A DNA stretch of 64,000 nt from Flavobacterium buctense (GTDB taxonomy: Bacteria > Bacteroidota > Bacteroidia > Flavobacteriales > Flavobacteriaceae): NCBI RefSeq assembly GCF_014486695.1, contig NZ_JACTAB010000004.1, forward strand, positions 62,001-126,000, read 5' to 3'. A program made the position numbers and the translations under genes. Below, one piece after another: positions 27,266 through 36,433 of this stretch. The notes below the pieces were generated by a model that saw only the letters and a list, made by a program, of their open reading frames with translations, did not search any database and was not told the DNA's origin. Within the stretch, counting starts at the first letter, position 1. Each line of letters begins with the position of its first letter.

Positions 27266-27396
27266 AAAGTTGGTTGGTTAGTGTTAATTCAACGCAATAT
27301 AATATTTTTTTAATATCATATTAACAATTGAAGTAAAACCATTTCAACAAATTAACTAACAATCCTTCTTATTTATAATTAAGCCGAAAATTTTAT

Positions 27397-27404
27397 TAAA
27401 TTTG
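27397..27404 (+). promoter_or_regulatory. Promoter -7 box for the 27423 gene
   Basis: TAAATTTG matches TAnnTTTG and lies 18 bases before ATG 27423. It supports that start over the TTG at 27402, which lies inside the box. No clear TTG is seen at the -33 position. Confidence 0.55.
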
Positions 27405-27422
27405 TTTAAACCTGGTCTATTG

Positions 27423-28589
27423 ATGAAACAACTTTTACTTCTGTTTTTATTGACTTTTAATGTTTCTATTTGTGCTCAATCTGTTGAAAAAACATTGATA
27501 TTAAAAGATGTAGCAACCAATCTTCCACTGGAAGACGTTACGGTTTTTATCATAAAAACTAAACAAACTTTGCTTAGTAATGCTGAAGGTAAAGTGACTT
27601 TTGTCTTAAATGGTTCTTCAAACATTCAGGTTACTCATTCTTCATACGTAAAAGTAACAGTGCGTTCTTCGGCTTTGCAAAAGACAGACAATACCATTTA
27701 CTTGAAAAGCAATATCAATGATTTAGATGAAATTATTGTAACCAAACAGCATCCGCAGAAAATATTGAAAAGCATAGTAACAAACTCTGTCAAAAAACTG
27801 ACTGTTCCGGCGCGTTTAAAAGTCTATTCGCGAGAATTCTTTAAAATGGACGGACATTATACTTATTACAATGATGGTTTAATGAATTTTCAATTGTTTG
27901 GTAAAGAAAAGAACTTTAAAAGCAATATTTTAGTAGAGCAAAATAGGTCATTCGGATTGGTGTATGACCAAATAAATTCAGATGTTTTGGGGTATAACCT
28001 CAATGATATCATGCAGAATTATTACAATTTCAAATACTTGAATCCGATATTGGATGTTGGCGCAAAAAAAAAATATGATTTTATCATCAAAGGCTATTCT
28101 GCCAATAATGATTACAATGTAATGATTGTAACGCCTTTGGATAATAACAACGATTTGCGCGATGATTTTAGCATTATATACGATTGGAAAAAGAAAATCA
28201 TTATCGAAGTAAGTACTGTGGTTTCTCCGACCACCATTGCAAATATAAAAGAAAAAAAAGCGGTTGGTTCTAAGAATATTTACAAATCGTTATTCAAAAC
28301 TATTTATCGATTAGACGGTGAAAATTATTATTTAGTTAGCTCAAAAGAAGAAATTGGTTTTGAAAGAGTTGACAAAAATAAAACTACAGATATTGAAGTC
28401 AGAAATTACTTTGTGACGACTAATTTCAGTACCCAAAATTACAGTTATAAAGATAGCGAAGTCTTTAAAGACAAAACACTCTACAACAAGAAAAACACCA
28501 TACTTTCTACTTATTGGGATATTTCCGGGTTGGCTACAACTGAAGAAGAGCAAGCCATTATCAATCAATTACAAGATAGGGGTAATTAA
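27423..28589 (+). CDS. Exported protein with carboxypeptidase-regulatory-like domain
   Basis: The start at ATG 27423 gives 388 residues with a signal peptide ending near SICAQS. Residues about 20-100 form a CarboxypepD_reg/CNA-B-like beta domain (VEKTLILKDVATNLPLEDVTV, LSNAEGKVTFVLNG). The remaining part is conserved-looking, with strands such as LYDQIN and VMIVTPLDNNNDLRDDFSI, resembling the domain that precedes TonB-plug-less outer-membrane proteins in Bacteroidetes. There is no plug or barrel signature. Probably periplasmic or surface located; function unknown. Confidence 0.72.
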   Translation: MKQLLLLFLLTFNVSICAQSVEKTLILKDVATNLPLEDVTVFIIKTKQTLLSNAEGKVTFVLNGSSNIQVTHSSYVKVTVRSSALQKTDNTIYLKSNINDLDEIIVTKQHPQKILKSIVTNSVKKLTVPARLKVYSREFFKMDGHYTYYNDGLMNFQLFGKEKNFKSNILVEQNRSFGLVYDQINSDVLGYNLNDIMQNYYNFKYLNPILDVGAKKKYDFIIKGYSANNDYNVMIVTPLDNNNDLRDDFSIIYDWKKKIIIEVSTVVSPTTIANIKEKKAVGSKNIYKSLFKTIYRLDGENYYLVSSKEEIGFERVDKNKTTDIEVRNYFVTTNFSTQNYSYKDSEVFKDKTLYNKKNTILSTYWDISGLATTEEEQAIINQLQDRGN

Positions 28590-28617
28590 CTTCAATTTTT
28601 TTGCTTTTTCTTCTGCT

Positions 28618-28647
28618 TTGTTACTTGGTTTTATTACGTTATATTTG
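28618..28647 (+). promoter_or_regulatory. Promoter for ychF
   Basis: TTG (28618-28620), exactly 19 bases, then TATATTTG (28640-28647): a complete Bacteroidetes promoter. The leader to the ychF start is about 70 bases and contains a 10-codon upstream ORF. Confidence 0.78.
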
Positions 28648-28673
28648 CACACTTTTTATAACAAAACTTTAAG

Positions 28674-28706
28674 ATGAAACGCCTTAGCGTTCCATATCAC
28701 CAATAA
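28674..28706 (+). other. Possible 10-codon upstream ORF in the ychF leader
   Basis: ATG AAA CGC begins a frame encoding MKRLSVPYHQ, ended by TAA 17 bases before the ychF start. The words ACGC and GCGT within it can form a small hairpin. Whether it is translated is unknown. Confidence 0.3.
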
Positions 28707-28723
28707 AACAATATCAAAGAGAT

Positions 28724-29818
28724 ATGAAAGCAGGAATTGTAGGATTACCAAACGTTGGAAAATCAACCTTATTTAATTGTTTATCGAATGCCAAAGCACA
28801 AAGCGCGAACTTTCCGTTTTGTACTATCGAACCTAACATCGGAGTCGTAAACGTTCCTGACCCAAGAATCAATAAATTAGAAGAATTGGTAAAACCGGAA
28901 CGCGTTCAAATGGCTACTGTGGATATCGTTGATATCGCCGGATTGGTAAAAGGAGCAAGCAAAGGCGAAGGTTTAGGAAATCAATTTTTGGCCAACATCA
29001 GAGAGTGTAACGCTATCATACACGTTTTGCGTTGTTTTGACAATGACAACATCGTTCACGTTGATGGGAATGTTAACCCAATTCGCGACAAAGAAACCAT
29101 CGATATCGAATTGCAGTTAAAAGACCTAGAAACCGTTGAAAAACGTTTGGAAAAAGTAAACCGCGCCGCCAAAACCGGAAACAAAGAAGCCCAAGTTGAA
29201 AAAGCTTTCCTTGATAGAATCAGAGAAGCTTTACTACAAGCTAAATCAGCAAGAACCGTTTTGCCTCAAAACGCCGACGAAGAAGTATTAATGGAAGATT
29301 TCCAATTAATTACTACCAAACCGGTTTTATACGTTTGTAACGTTGATGAAGAATCGGCCGCAACCGGTAACAAATATGTTGACCAAGTTCGAGAATTGGT
29401 AAAAGACGAAAATGCAGAAGTAATTGTTTTAGCCGTTGGCACCGAAGCTGATATCACCGAATTAGAAACCTACGAAGAACGTCAAATGTTCTTAGAAGAT
29501 TTAGGGTTAACCGAACCGGGTTCAGCTGTTTTAATTCGCGCCGCTTATAAATTATTGAAGCAACAAACTTATTTCACAGCCGGAGTTAAAGAAGTTCGAG
29601 CTTGGACCATCAACATCGGAGATACTGCGCCAAAAGCTGCCGGAGTTATTCACACCGATTTTGAAAAAGGATTCATCCGTGCGGAAGTGATTTCCTATGA
29701 GGATTATGTACTTTACGGTTCAGAAGCCAAAGCAAAAGAAGCCGGAAAATTCAAAGTAGAAGGTAAGGAATACATCGTAAAAGACGGTGATGTGATGCAT
29801 TTCCGTTTTAACGTTTAG
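28724..29818 (+). CDS. ychF: Redox-regulated ATPase/GTPase YchF (Obg family)
   Basis: A 364-residue ribosome-associated P-loop NTPase that prefers ATP. The G1 motif GLPNVGKST is at residues 7-15; the switch region NFPFCTIEPN follows, then DIAGLVKGASKGEGLGN (G3 region), a coiled-coil insert near 130-170, and a C-terminal TGS domain including DGDVMHFRFNV. It takes part in translation-linked stress control in other bacteria. It has its own promoter and a terminator at 29852. Confidence 0.97.
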   Translation: MKAGIVGLPNVGKSTLFNCLSNAKAQSANFPFCTIEPNIGVVNVPDPRINKLEELVKPERVQMATVDIVDIAGLVKGASKGEGLGNQFLANIRECNAIIHVLRCFDNDNIVHVDGNVNPIRDKETIDIELQLKDLETVEKRLEKVNRAAKTGNKEAQVEKAFLDRIREALLQAKSARTVLPQNADEEVLMEDFQLITTKPVLYVCNVDEESAATGNKYVDQVRELVKDENAEVIVLAVGTEADITELETYEERQMFLEDLGLTEPGSAVLIRAAYKLLKQQTYFTAGVKEVRAWTINIGDTAPKAAGVIHTDFEKGFIRAEVISYEDYVLYGSEAKAKEAGKFKVEGKEYIVKDGDVMHFRFNV

Positions 29819-29826
29819 TTAGTTAT

Positions 29827-29850
29827 TAGGCATAAGCCAAAAGGCAATAG
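29827..29850 (+). repeat. Left arm of a long inverted repeat after ychF
   Basis: TAGGCATAAGCC followed by AAAAGGCAATAG (24 bases). Its reverse complement recurs at 29942-29971 except for a 6-base duplication (TTATGC). The arm has an internal 7-base period. Confidence 0.8.
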
Positions 29851-29851
29851 T

Positions 29852-29884
29852 AAAAAACCGGAAGTTAATACTTTCGGTTTTTTT
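29852..29884 (+). terminator. Intrinsic terminator of ychF
   Basis: AAACCGGAAG (29855-29864) pairs with CTTTCGGTTT (29871-29880, one G-T), followed by T. It sits between the two arms of the long inverted repeat. Confidence 0.78.
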
Positions 29885-29941
29885 ATGACACCAACTGACA
29901 TTTCTACGATAAGGAAAATCATCTAATTAAACAACTCTAAA

Positions 29942-29971
29942 CTATTGCCTTTTGGCTTATGCTTATGCCTA
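29942..29971 (-). repeat. Right arm of the long inverted repeat before parE
   Basis: CTATTGCCTTTTGGCTTATG then CTTATGCCTA: complement of the arm at 29827-29850 with a 6-base duplication. The whole structure could extrude a stem of about 24 bp with a loop of about 90 bases. Confidence 0.8.
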
Positions 29972-29974
29972 TTT

Positions 29975-30001
29975 TTGTCAATATCATTCTTAATAACTTT
30001 G
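29975..30001 (+). promoter_or_regulatory. Possible promoter for parE
   Basis: TTG at 29975-29977, 16 bases, then TAACTTTG (29994-30001). Spacing is one base shorter than the usual range. A second box-like word, TATATTAG, lies at 30036-30043. Confidence 0.5.
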
Positions 30002-30047
30002 ATAAATATCATTTCTAAAATCACGCTAATTCCACTATATTAGCACA

Positions 30048-30074
30048 CCCGAGGTCGTTGCATGGCAACGGGCG
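30048..30074 (+). other. Leader hairpin upstream of parE
   Basis: CGTTGC (30056-30061) and GCAACG (30065-30070) form a perfect 6-bp stem around ATG, with CCC/GGG flanks that can extend it. It lies about 40 bases before the parE start, is GC-rich against an AT-rich background, and has no T-run. Confidence 0.45.
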
Positions 30075-30107
30075 AATTGAACGCAGTTAAAATCGTTAGT
30101 TTTTAAA

Positions 30108-31961
30108 ATGTCAGAACAAAATCAATATACCGAAGATAATATTCGTTCCCTCGATTGGAAAGAGCACATCCGAATGCGTCCCGGAATGTATATCGGGAAA
30201 CTCGGTGATGGTTCTTCGCCCGATGATGGTATTTATATTTTACTAAAAGAAACCATCGACAACTGTATCGATGAGTTCGTTATGGGCGCCGGAAAAGTCA
30301 TTGAAGTGACTATCAAAGACAAACTGGTAACCGTTCGCGATTACGGTCGTGGAATTCCGCTGGGGAAAGTCGTTGATGTGGTTTCCAAAATGAATACCGG
30401 TGGAAAATACGATTCCAAAGCGTTTAAGAAATCCGTAGGTTTAAATGGAGTAGGTACCAAAGCTGTTAATGCTTTGTCGAATTATTTCCGTGTGGAATCG
30501 GTTCGGGACAACCAACAAAAAGCCGCCGAATTCTCAGCCGGAAATTTAACCATCGAAGAAGACTTGGTAGAATCAACTAAAAGACGAGGAACCAAAGTGT
30601 CTTTCGTAGCCGATGAAACCATTTTCAAAAATTACAAATACCGAAATGAGTATGTCATTAAGATGCTCAAAAACTACTGTTACTTAAATCGTGGTTTAAC
30701 GATTTATTATAACGGTGAAAAATACGTGTCCGAATACGGACTAAAAGATTTACTCGAAGAAACCATTTCGGAAGAAGACATGCAATATCCGGTAATTCAT
30801 CTGGAAGGCGATGATATTGAAATTGCTTTAACGCACAGTAAATCGCAATACTCAGAAGAATACCATTCGTTTGTCAATGGTCAAAACACTACGCAAGGAG
30901 GAACGCATTTAGGTGCTTTCCGTGAAGCGATTGTCAAAACCATCAAAGAGTTTTACAACAAACCTTTTGAAGCGTCAGATATTCGTAAATCCATTGTTTC
31001 TGCCATTGCGGTTAAAGTAGAAGAACCGGTTTTTGAATCACAGACCAAAACCAAATTGGGTTCAACCGATATTGGTCCGAAAGGTCCATCGGTGCGTACT
31101 TTCGTAAACGATTTTATCAAAACCAAACTCGATAATTTTTTACACAAAAACCCGGAAGTAGCCGATTTGTTATTGCGCAAGATTCTTCAAGCGGAAAGAG
31201 AACGCAAAGAGTTATCCGGAATTCGTAAGTTGGCCAAAGACAGAGCCAAAAAAGCGAGTTTGCACAATAAAAAACTACGCGATTGTCGTGTCCATTTAAC
31301 CGATGCCAAAAACCCAAGAAGTTTAGAAAGCACGCTTTTCATCACGGAAGGTGATTCGGCTTCGGGTTCAATTACCAAATCGCGCGATGTGAATACACAA
31401 GCGGTATTTAGTTTGCGTGGTAAACCTTTGAATTCGTATGGCATGACCAAAAAGATTGTTTACGAAAACGAAGAATTCAACTTGCTCCAAGCGGCTTTAG
31501 ACATCGAAGAAGATATGGGCGATTTGCGTTACAACAATATCGTAATCGCCACCGATGCCGATGTCGATGGAATGCACATTCGTTTGTTGCTAATCACATT
31601 CTTTTTGCAATTTTTCCCTGAGTTGATTAAAGACGGTCATTTATACATTTTGCAAACGCCATTATTCCGTGTGCGAAATAAAAAAGAAACCATCTATTGT
31701 TACAGCGAAGAAGAAAGAGTAAACGCGATAGAAAAACTAAAACCCAAACCGGAAATCACTCGATTCAAAGGATTAGGAGAAATTTCACCCGATGAGTTCA
31801 AACATTTTATCGGACAAGATATCCGATTGGATCCGGTCATGTTAGACAAAGCCACATCGATTGAAACGTTACTCGAATTTTATATGGGTAAAAACACACC
31901 AGACAGACAGATTTTCATTATCAATAATTTGAAAGTGGAATTGGATGTGGTGGAAAAATAA
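30108..31961 (+). CDS. parE: DNA topoisomerase IV subunit B
   Basis: ATPase subunit of the type II topoisomerase that decatenates sister chromosomes. In the 617-residue protein the GHKL ATPase motifs are [20 protein letters not shown] and [14 protein letters not shown]. The TOPRIM domain has [11 protein letters not shown] (near residue 415) and the metal-binding [10 protein letters not shown] (near 482). It is followed after 100 bases by parC, and the pair encodes the whole enzyme. A gyrase B assignment is less likely because of this linkage and the parC-type partner. Confidence 0.94.
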   Translation: MSEQNQYTEDNIRSLDWKEHIRMRPGMYIGKLGDGSSPDDGIYILLKETIDNCIDEFVMGAGKVIEVTIKDKLVTVRDYGRGIPLGKVVDVVSKMNTGGKYDSKAFKKSVGLNGVGTKAVNALSNYFRVESVRDNQQKAAEFSAGNLTIEEDLVESTKRRGTKVSFVADETIFKNYKYRNEYVIKMLKNYCYLNRGLTIYYNGEKYVSEYGLKDLLEETISEEDMQYPVIHLEGDDIEIALTHSKSQYSEEYHSFVNGQNTTQGGTHLGAFREAIVKTIKEFYNKPFEASDIRKSIVSAIAVKVEEPVFESQTKTKLGSTDIGPKGPSVRTFVNDFIKTKLDNFLHKNPEVADLLLRKILQAERERKELSGIRKLAKDRAKKASLHNKKLRDCRVHLTDAKNPRSLESTLFITEGDSASGSITKSRDVNTQAVFSLRGKPLNSYGMTKKIVYENEEFNLLQAALDIEEDMGDLRYNNIVIATDADVDGMHIRLLLITFFLQFFPELIKDGHLYILQTPLFRVRNKKETIYCYSEEERVNAIEKLKPKPEITRFKGLGEISPDEFKHFIGQDIRLDPVMLDKATSIETLLEFYMGKNTPDRQIFIINNLKVELDVVEK

Positions 31962-31977
31962 TAAATTAAAGAAGTAA

Positions 31978-32052
31978 CTGAGTTTCTGAGTACCTAAGTC
32001 GCTGAGTATTTACTATTCAAACTTAGTCACTCAGCAACTCAGCATCTCAGCA
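31978..32052. repeat. Opposed period-8 word arrays between parE and parC
   Basis: Left array 31978-32009: units CTGAGTTT, CTGAGTAC, CTAAGTCG, CTGAGTAT. Right array 32021-32052: units ACTTAGTC, ACTCAGCA (twice), TCTCAGCA, which are the same word on the other strand. The two arrays form an imperfect inverted repeat with an 11-base centre. It occupies almost the whole parE-parC spacer. Confidence 0.75.
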
Positions 32053-32061
32053 ACTTTTTAT

Positions 32062-34782
32062 ATGAAAGACGAAGAAGAAGACGATATCATCCCCAACGAA
32101 GACGAGAACAACGACGAGTTGAACGAATCTTCAAGCGATGAAGGAATGGAAGAAGGCTTTGAAGACATCAAATCTTCAGGCGGCAACCATTTCTACGAAA
32201 ACGATGAAAACCCGGAAGACACCATTACCAAAGTTACAGGAATGTACAAAGATTGGTTTTTGGATTATGCTTCCTATGTAATTCTCGAGCGTGCCGTTCC
32301 TGCGATTGAAGACGGATTCAAACCGGTGCAACGCCGTATCATGCATTCGATGAAAGAGTTGGATGATGGTCGTTACAACAAAGTGGCGAACATTGTTGGA
32401 CACACTATGCAGTATCATCCACACGGAGATGCGAGTATTGGTGATGCGATGGTGCAAATCGGGCAAAAGGATTTGATTATCGACATGCAAGGAAACTGGG
32501 GAAATATCCTAACCGGTGACAGCGCTGCGGCTTCGCGTTATATTGAAGCGCGTATTTCTAAGTTTGGCCACGACGTTTTATATTCCCCAAAAATCACCCA
32601 ATGGGGAATGTCATACGATGGTCGACGTGCCGAACCGATTAACCTTCCGGTAAAATTTCCTTTATTGTTAGCTCAAGGTGCCGAAGGAATTGCTGTAGGT
32701 TTATCGACTAAAGTGTTACCACACAATTTTAACGAACTGATAGATTGTTCGATTAAAGTTTTAAAGAACAAACCTTTTACACTTTTCCCCGATTTTCCAA
32801 CCGCCGGTATTGCTGATGTTTCCAATTACAATGACGGTTTGCGCGGCGGACGTGTTCGTGTGCGTGCCAAAATTGGTCAACTCGACAAACAAACGTTGGT
32901 CATTACCCAAATTCCGTTTTCAACTAATACTTCAACTCTGATTGATAGTATTCTGAAAGCCAACGAAAAAGGAAAAATTAAAGTCAAAAAAATAGAAGAC
33001 AACACCGCTGCAGAAGTTGAGATTCTAATTCATCTTCCGCCGGGCGTTTCTCCTGATAAAACCATTGATGCACTTTATGCATTTACGGCTTGTGAAACTT
33101 CTGTTGCGCCGTTAGGTTGTGTGATTGAAAACCACAAACCGTTGTTCATCGGTGTTTCAGATATGTTGAAGATTTCCACACATCGCACGGTTGATTTGCT
33201 CAAACGCGAATTGGAGATTCAGTTAGACGAACTCGAAAACAAATGGCATTTCTCGACTTTAGAGAAAATCTTCATTCGAGAAGAAATGTACATCGACTTC
33301 AAATTGTACTCCGACAGAGAATCGCTTTACGTTTACATGTATGACCGATTTAAGCCTTTCTTGAAGTCTTTTGTGCGAGAAATCAATGATGACGATTTGC
33401 AAAAGCTAACGCAAATTCCAATGATTCGTATCACGCGTTTCGATTCGGATAAAGCGGATGATGCGATTGCGAAGTTGGAAGCTGAAATGGAAGAAGTAAA
33501 ACACCATTTAGATCATATCATTGATTATACGGTTGATTTCTTCCAAAAGCTAAAAGACAAATACGGCAAAGGTCGCGAACGCCAAACCGAGTTGAGAAGT
33601 TTTGATACGATTGAAGCGACAAAAGTAGTTTTGAGAAATACCAAACTTTATGTAAATAGAGAAGAAGGTTTCTTTGGTACCGGCTTAAAGAAAGACGAAT
33701 ACGTAGCCGATTGTTCCGATATAGATGACGTTATTGTATTCTTACGCGACGGAAAAATGATGATTGCCAAAGTCGATGACAAGAAATTCGTGGGCAAAGA
33801 TATCATTCATATTGCGGTTTTTGATAAAAATGACAAGCGCACCATTTACAATATGATGTACCGCGATGGTAAGAATGGCTCAACGTTTATCAAGCGTTTC
33901 AACGTGTCCGGAGTTACTCGTGATAAGTTTTATGATTTGACCCAAGAAAAAGCCGGTTCGCAAGTGTTATATTTCTCAGCGAATCCGAATGGAGAAGCCG
34001 AAACGGTGACGATTTTGTTGCGCCAAATTGGTAGTGTGAAAAAACTAAAATGGGATGTAGATTTCTCTGATATCGCCATCAAAGGAAGAGCATCTCGCGG
34101 AAATACCGTAACCAAATATCCGATTAAGAAAATCGAACTCAAAGAAAAAGGTATTTCTACCTTGCGTCCGCGAAAAGTGTGGTTTGACGATACGGTTCAA
34201 AGATTGAATGTAGATGGAAGAGGCGAGTTGTTGGGTGAATTTAGACCCAATGACCGTTTGTTAATCATCAACCAATCCGGGAAACTGAAAACTATTGTTC
34301 CTGAGTTGACTACGCATTTTGATGAAGACATGATTGTTTTGGAAAAATGGCATCCGAAGAAACCAATTTCGACCATTTATTACGATGGAGAAAAAGAGCG
34401 TTACTTCGTAAAACGATTCTTAGTCGAAAATGAAAACAAAGAAGAAACCTTTATCACGGAACACGAAAAATCGCAATTAGAAATCGTTTCCACGGATTGG
34501 CGACCTATGGCAGAAATTGTTTTTGCCAAAGTCAAAGGCGTGCAAAAAGACACGATTACGGTTGATTTGGAACAATTTATTTCAGTTAAAGGAATTAAGG
34601 CGATTGGTAATCAATTAACCGCAGACAAATTGAAACAAGTCAATTTACTCGAACCATTGCCTTTTGAAGAACCTGAAGAAGTGCAACCTGAAGATGTAGA
34701 AGTAACTGGAGAAGACAATGTTAGTGATGACATTCAAACGGAAACGGATGATGACGGACAGATAACCTTGTCGTTGGAGTAA
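32062..34782 (+). CDS. parC: DNA topoisomerase IV subunit A
   Basis: DNA-cleaving subunit of topoisomerase IV, 906 residues. The active-site Tyr is Tyr160 in DSAAASRYIEARI; the 5Y-CAP motifs RAVPAIEDGFKPVQRRI and HPHGDASIGDAM precede it. The C-terminal half carries the beta-pinwheel repeats. The first 55 residues are a very acidic tail (about half Asp/Glu), and the last 45 are acidic as well, so the protein is longer than E. coli ParC (752 residues; Tyr120). It probably shares a transcript with parE. Confidence 0.95.
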   Translation: MKDEEEDDIIPNEDENNDELNESSSDEGMEEGFEDIKSSGGNHFYENDENPEDTITKVTGMYKDWFLDYASYVILERAVPAIEDGFKPVQRRIMHSMKELDDGRYNKVANIVGHTMQYHPHGDASIGDAMVQIGQKDLIIDMQGNWGNILTGDSAAASRYIEARISKFGHDVLYSPKITQWGMSYDGRRAEPINLPVKFPLLLAQGAEGIAVGLSTKVLPHNFNELIDCSIKVLKNKPFTLFPDFPTAGIADVSNYNDGLRGGRVRVRAKIGQLDKQTLVITQIPFSTNTSTLIDSILKANEKGKIKVKKIEDNTAAEVEILIHLPPGVSPDKTIDALYAFTACETSVAPLGCVIENHKPLFIGVSDMLKISTHRTVDLLKRELEIQLDELENKWHFSTLEKIFIREEMYIDFKLYSDRESLYVYMYDRFKPFLKSFVREINDDDLQKLTQIPMIRITRFDSDKADDAIAKLEAEMEEVKHHLDHIIDYTVDFFQKLKDKYGKGRERQTELRSFDTIEATKVVLRNTKLYVNREEGFFGTGLKKDEYVADCSDIDDVIVFLRDGKMMIAKVDDKKFVGKDIIHIAVFDKNDKRTIYNMMYRDGKNGSTFIKRFNVSGVTRDKFYDLTQEKAGSQVLYFSANPNGEAETVTILLRQIGSVKKLKWDVDFSDIAIKGRASRGNTVTKYPIKKIELKEKGISTLRPRKVWFDDTVQRLNVDGRGELLGEFRPNDRLLIINQSGKLKTIVPELTTHFDEDMIVLEKWHPKKPISTIYYDGEKERYFVKRFLVENENKEETFITEHEKSQLEIVSTDWRPMAEIVFAKVKGVQKDTITVDLEQFISVKGIKAIGNQLTADKLKQVNLLEPLPFEEPEEVQPEDVEVTGEDNVSDDIQTETDDDGQITLSLE

Positions 34783-34853
34783 CTATTTAAATCTTATTAT
34801 TGATAGTAATACATGTAAAATAAAATTTATTATTTTTTTGCTATAAATAAATA

Positions 34854-34861
34854 TATATTTG
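34854..34861 (+). promoter_or_regulatory. Promoter -7 box for the 34891 lipoprotein gene
   Basis: TATATTTG lies 29 bases before the start codon, in a very AT-rich stretch. A TTG at 34838-34840 is too close for a standard -33 element. Confidence 0.5.
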
Positions 34862-34890
34862 AAAGAAAAATAATTAAAAACAAAACTATT

Positions 34891-35472
34891 ATGAAGCAAT
34901 TAACAAAATCTATTTTATTTTTATCATTTGCAGTATTTCTTTTTTCCTGTAGTAGTGATGATAGTTCATCCTCAGGTGGTAACACTTTTAAAGTCAACAA
35001 TGAAACTTTCACTATGCAACCTTCTGGCGGAATTATTTTATTAAATCAGGATTTAATTTCTCAAAACATGAAAAGGTCAAGTTTTACGGTAACCGGACTT
35101 ATGGGAACATCTAAAACGGCAAGTGTAAGTTTCGATTTATTTAGAAAACCAACCGAAAGTATCAGTGGGACTTATACTATTTATGATACTGATGATGCTA
35201 GTTCAGATGATATTGAAACATTTATTCAAACAAACAATAGAGGTTGTTTAGGATGGACATCATCTCTTCAGGTTGTAAATATTGCGACCCAACAAATTTT
35301 AAATTCTGCAAACAACCCAACAACAGCAGCTACAATCACTATAATTGATAATGGTAATAATTCATACACCATTCAATATAACGGAAATTATAGAAATTAT
35401 AATGATGATTTTGTTGTAACAGGAACAGTACCGGTTGAAATGAATGTGACCGGAATAGCGTTAGGGAATTAA
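34891..35472 (+). CDS. Surface-type lipoprotein of unknown function
   Basis: A 193-residue lipoprotein. The lipobox FLFSC gives an acylated Cys at residue 20, followed by SSDDSSSSGG. An acidic, Ser/Asp-rich segment right after the Cys is the lipoprotein export signal type described in Bacteroidetes, so the protein is likely exposed on the outer membrane surface. The mature part is rich in beta-strand patterns (ASVSFDLFRKPTESISGTYTI). No enzyme motif is visible. It has its own promoter and a perfect terminator. Confidence 0.75.
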   Translation: MKQLTKSILFLSFAVFLFSCSSDDSSSSGGNTFKVNNETFTMQPSGGIILLNQDLISQNMKRSSFTVTGLMGTSKTASVSFDLFRKPTESISGTYTIYDTDDASSDDIETFIQTNNRGCLGWTSSLQVVNIATQQILNSANNPTTAATITIIDNGNNSYTIQYNGNYRNYNDDFVVTGTVPVEMNVTGIALGN

Positions 35473-35510
35473 ATCAAATAGTTATAAAATAAGAACACAT
35501 CTTAATAGAA

Positions 35511-35540
35511 AAACTCCCAATGACTTGGGAGTTTTTTATT
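35511..35540 (+). terminator. Intrinsic terminator of the 34891 lipoprotein gene
   Basis: AAACTCCCAA (35511-35520) and TTGGGAGTTT (35525-35534) form a perfect 10-bp stem around TGAC, with T-run after it. Confidence 0.9.
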
Positions 35541-35547
35541 GTAACTT

Positions 35548-35613
35548 AAATCGGGAAATCGAAGATTCAGCGGAGCTAAATGCTATAACCGGTAAATCCC
35601 AAGCCTTTCGCTC
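35548..35613 (-). repeat. Interspersed intergenic element, copy 3 (minus strand)
   Basis: Read on the minus strand it begins GAGCGAAAGGCTTGGGATTT. The first 33 bases match the start of copy 2 (54359 onwards) at about 27 positions by hand alignment. The rest (GCTCCGCTGAATC, CGATTTCCCGATTT) differs from the other two copies. Confidence 0.7.
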
Positions 35614-35625
35614 TCAATTTTTATA

Positions 35626-36399
35626 TTAGTGTTTCTTTTTGCGCATTTTCATATTGATGAATTCCACTGCTAACGAGAACGCAATGGCAAAATACAAATA
35701 GCCTTTTGGCACCACGCCAACGTGTTGTCCGGCCAATGAAGCGTCAGACAAGTGCATGCTTTCAGTGATTAACATGAATCCGATTAGGATTAAAAAAGCC
35801 AAACCTAATACTTGAATCGACGGATTGGCATTCACAAAATTTCCCACCGGAACGGCAAAAAGCATCATGACTCCAACGGATATTACTACAGCTGTAACCA
35901 TAATAATCAAAGCACCTTCGACACCGTTGGTCATTCCTACAGCGGTTAAAATACTGTCGACAGAGAAGATCAAATCAATTAACAGAATTTGTACAATTAC
36001 GTTACTGAATGACTTGGCCGCTGAAGTTTTTAAATCTTTTTCCTCTTCGCCTTTGTGGTCTACTTTTTCGTGGATTTCTTTGGTGCTTTTGTAAATCAGG
36101 AAAATACCACCAAGTAATAAAATCAAGGCTTGACCGGTGAAATTAGCGCTAAACCAACCCCAATCAAAACTGAATAATGGTTTTTTCATGGCAATTAAAA
36201 GCGTAATTCCGAATAACAAACCAATACGCATAAACATGGCCAAGAACAAACCAATTTGAGTGGCTTTTTTGCGTTTTTCAACAGGTAATTTTCCGGTTAC
36301 AATTGAAATGAAAATGATGTTGTCAATTCCGAGAACAATCTCTAAGAATGTTAAAGTTAAAAGCGCTATCCAAGCATCGGGATTTAAAAATACTTCCAT
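35626..36399 (-). CDS. TerC family integral membrane protein
   Basis: A 257-residue protein with seven or so hydrophobic segments. Family hallmarks are LTFLEIVLGIDNIIFISIVTGKLP (in part) near residues 17-40, and the second half LLIDLIFSVDSILTAVGMTN near residues 138-157. Both contain the membrane Asp residues of the TerC/Alx group. These proteins export metal ions, notably manganese, and support metallation of secreted proteins. A charged loop (HEKVDHKGEEEKDLK) lies between the halves. Confidence 0.92.
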   Translation of the reverse strand: MEVFLNPDAWIALLTLTFLEIVLGIDNIIFISIVTGKLPVEKRKKATQIGLFLAMFMRIGLLFGITLLIAMKKPLFSFDWGWFSANFTGQALILLLGGIFLIYKSTKEIHEKVDHKGEEEKDLKTSAAKSFSNVIVQILLIDLIFSVDSILTAVGMTNGVEGALIIMVTAVVISVGVMMLFAVPVGNFVNANPSIQVLGLAFLILIGFMLITESMHLSDASLAGQHVGVVPKGYLYFAIAFSLAVEFINMKMRKKKH

Positions 36400-36433
36400 G
36401 TGTGTAAATTAAGTTTGTATCGGTTTAATGGTT

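Noticed and set aside
31978..32052. A CRISPR array in the parE-parC spacer
   Set aside because: The units are only 8 bases with no spacers of 25-40 bases and no cas genes; it belongs to the short-word arrays.
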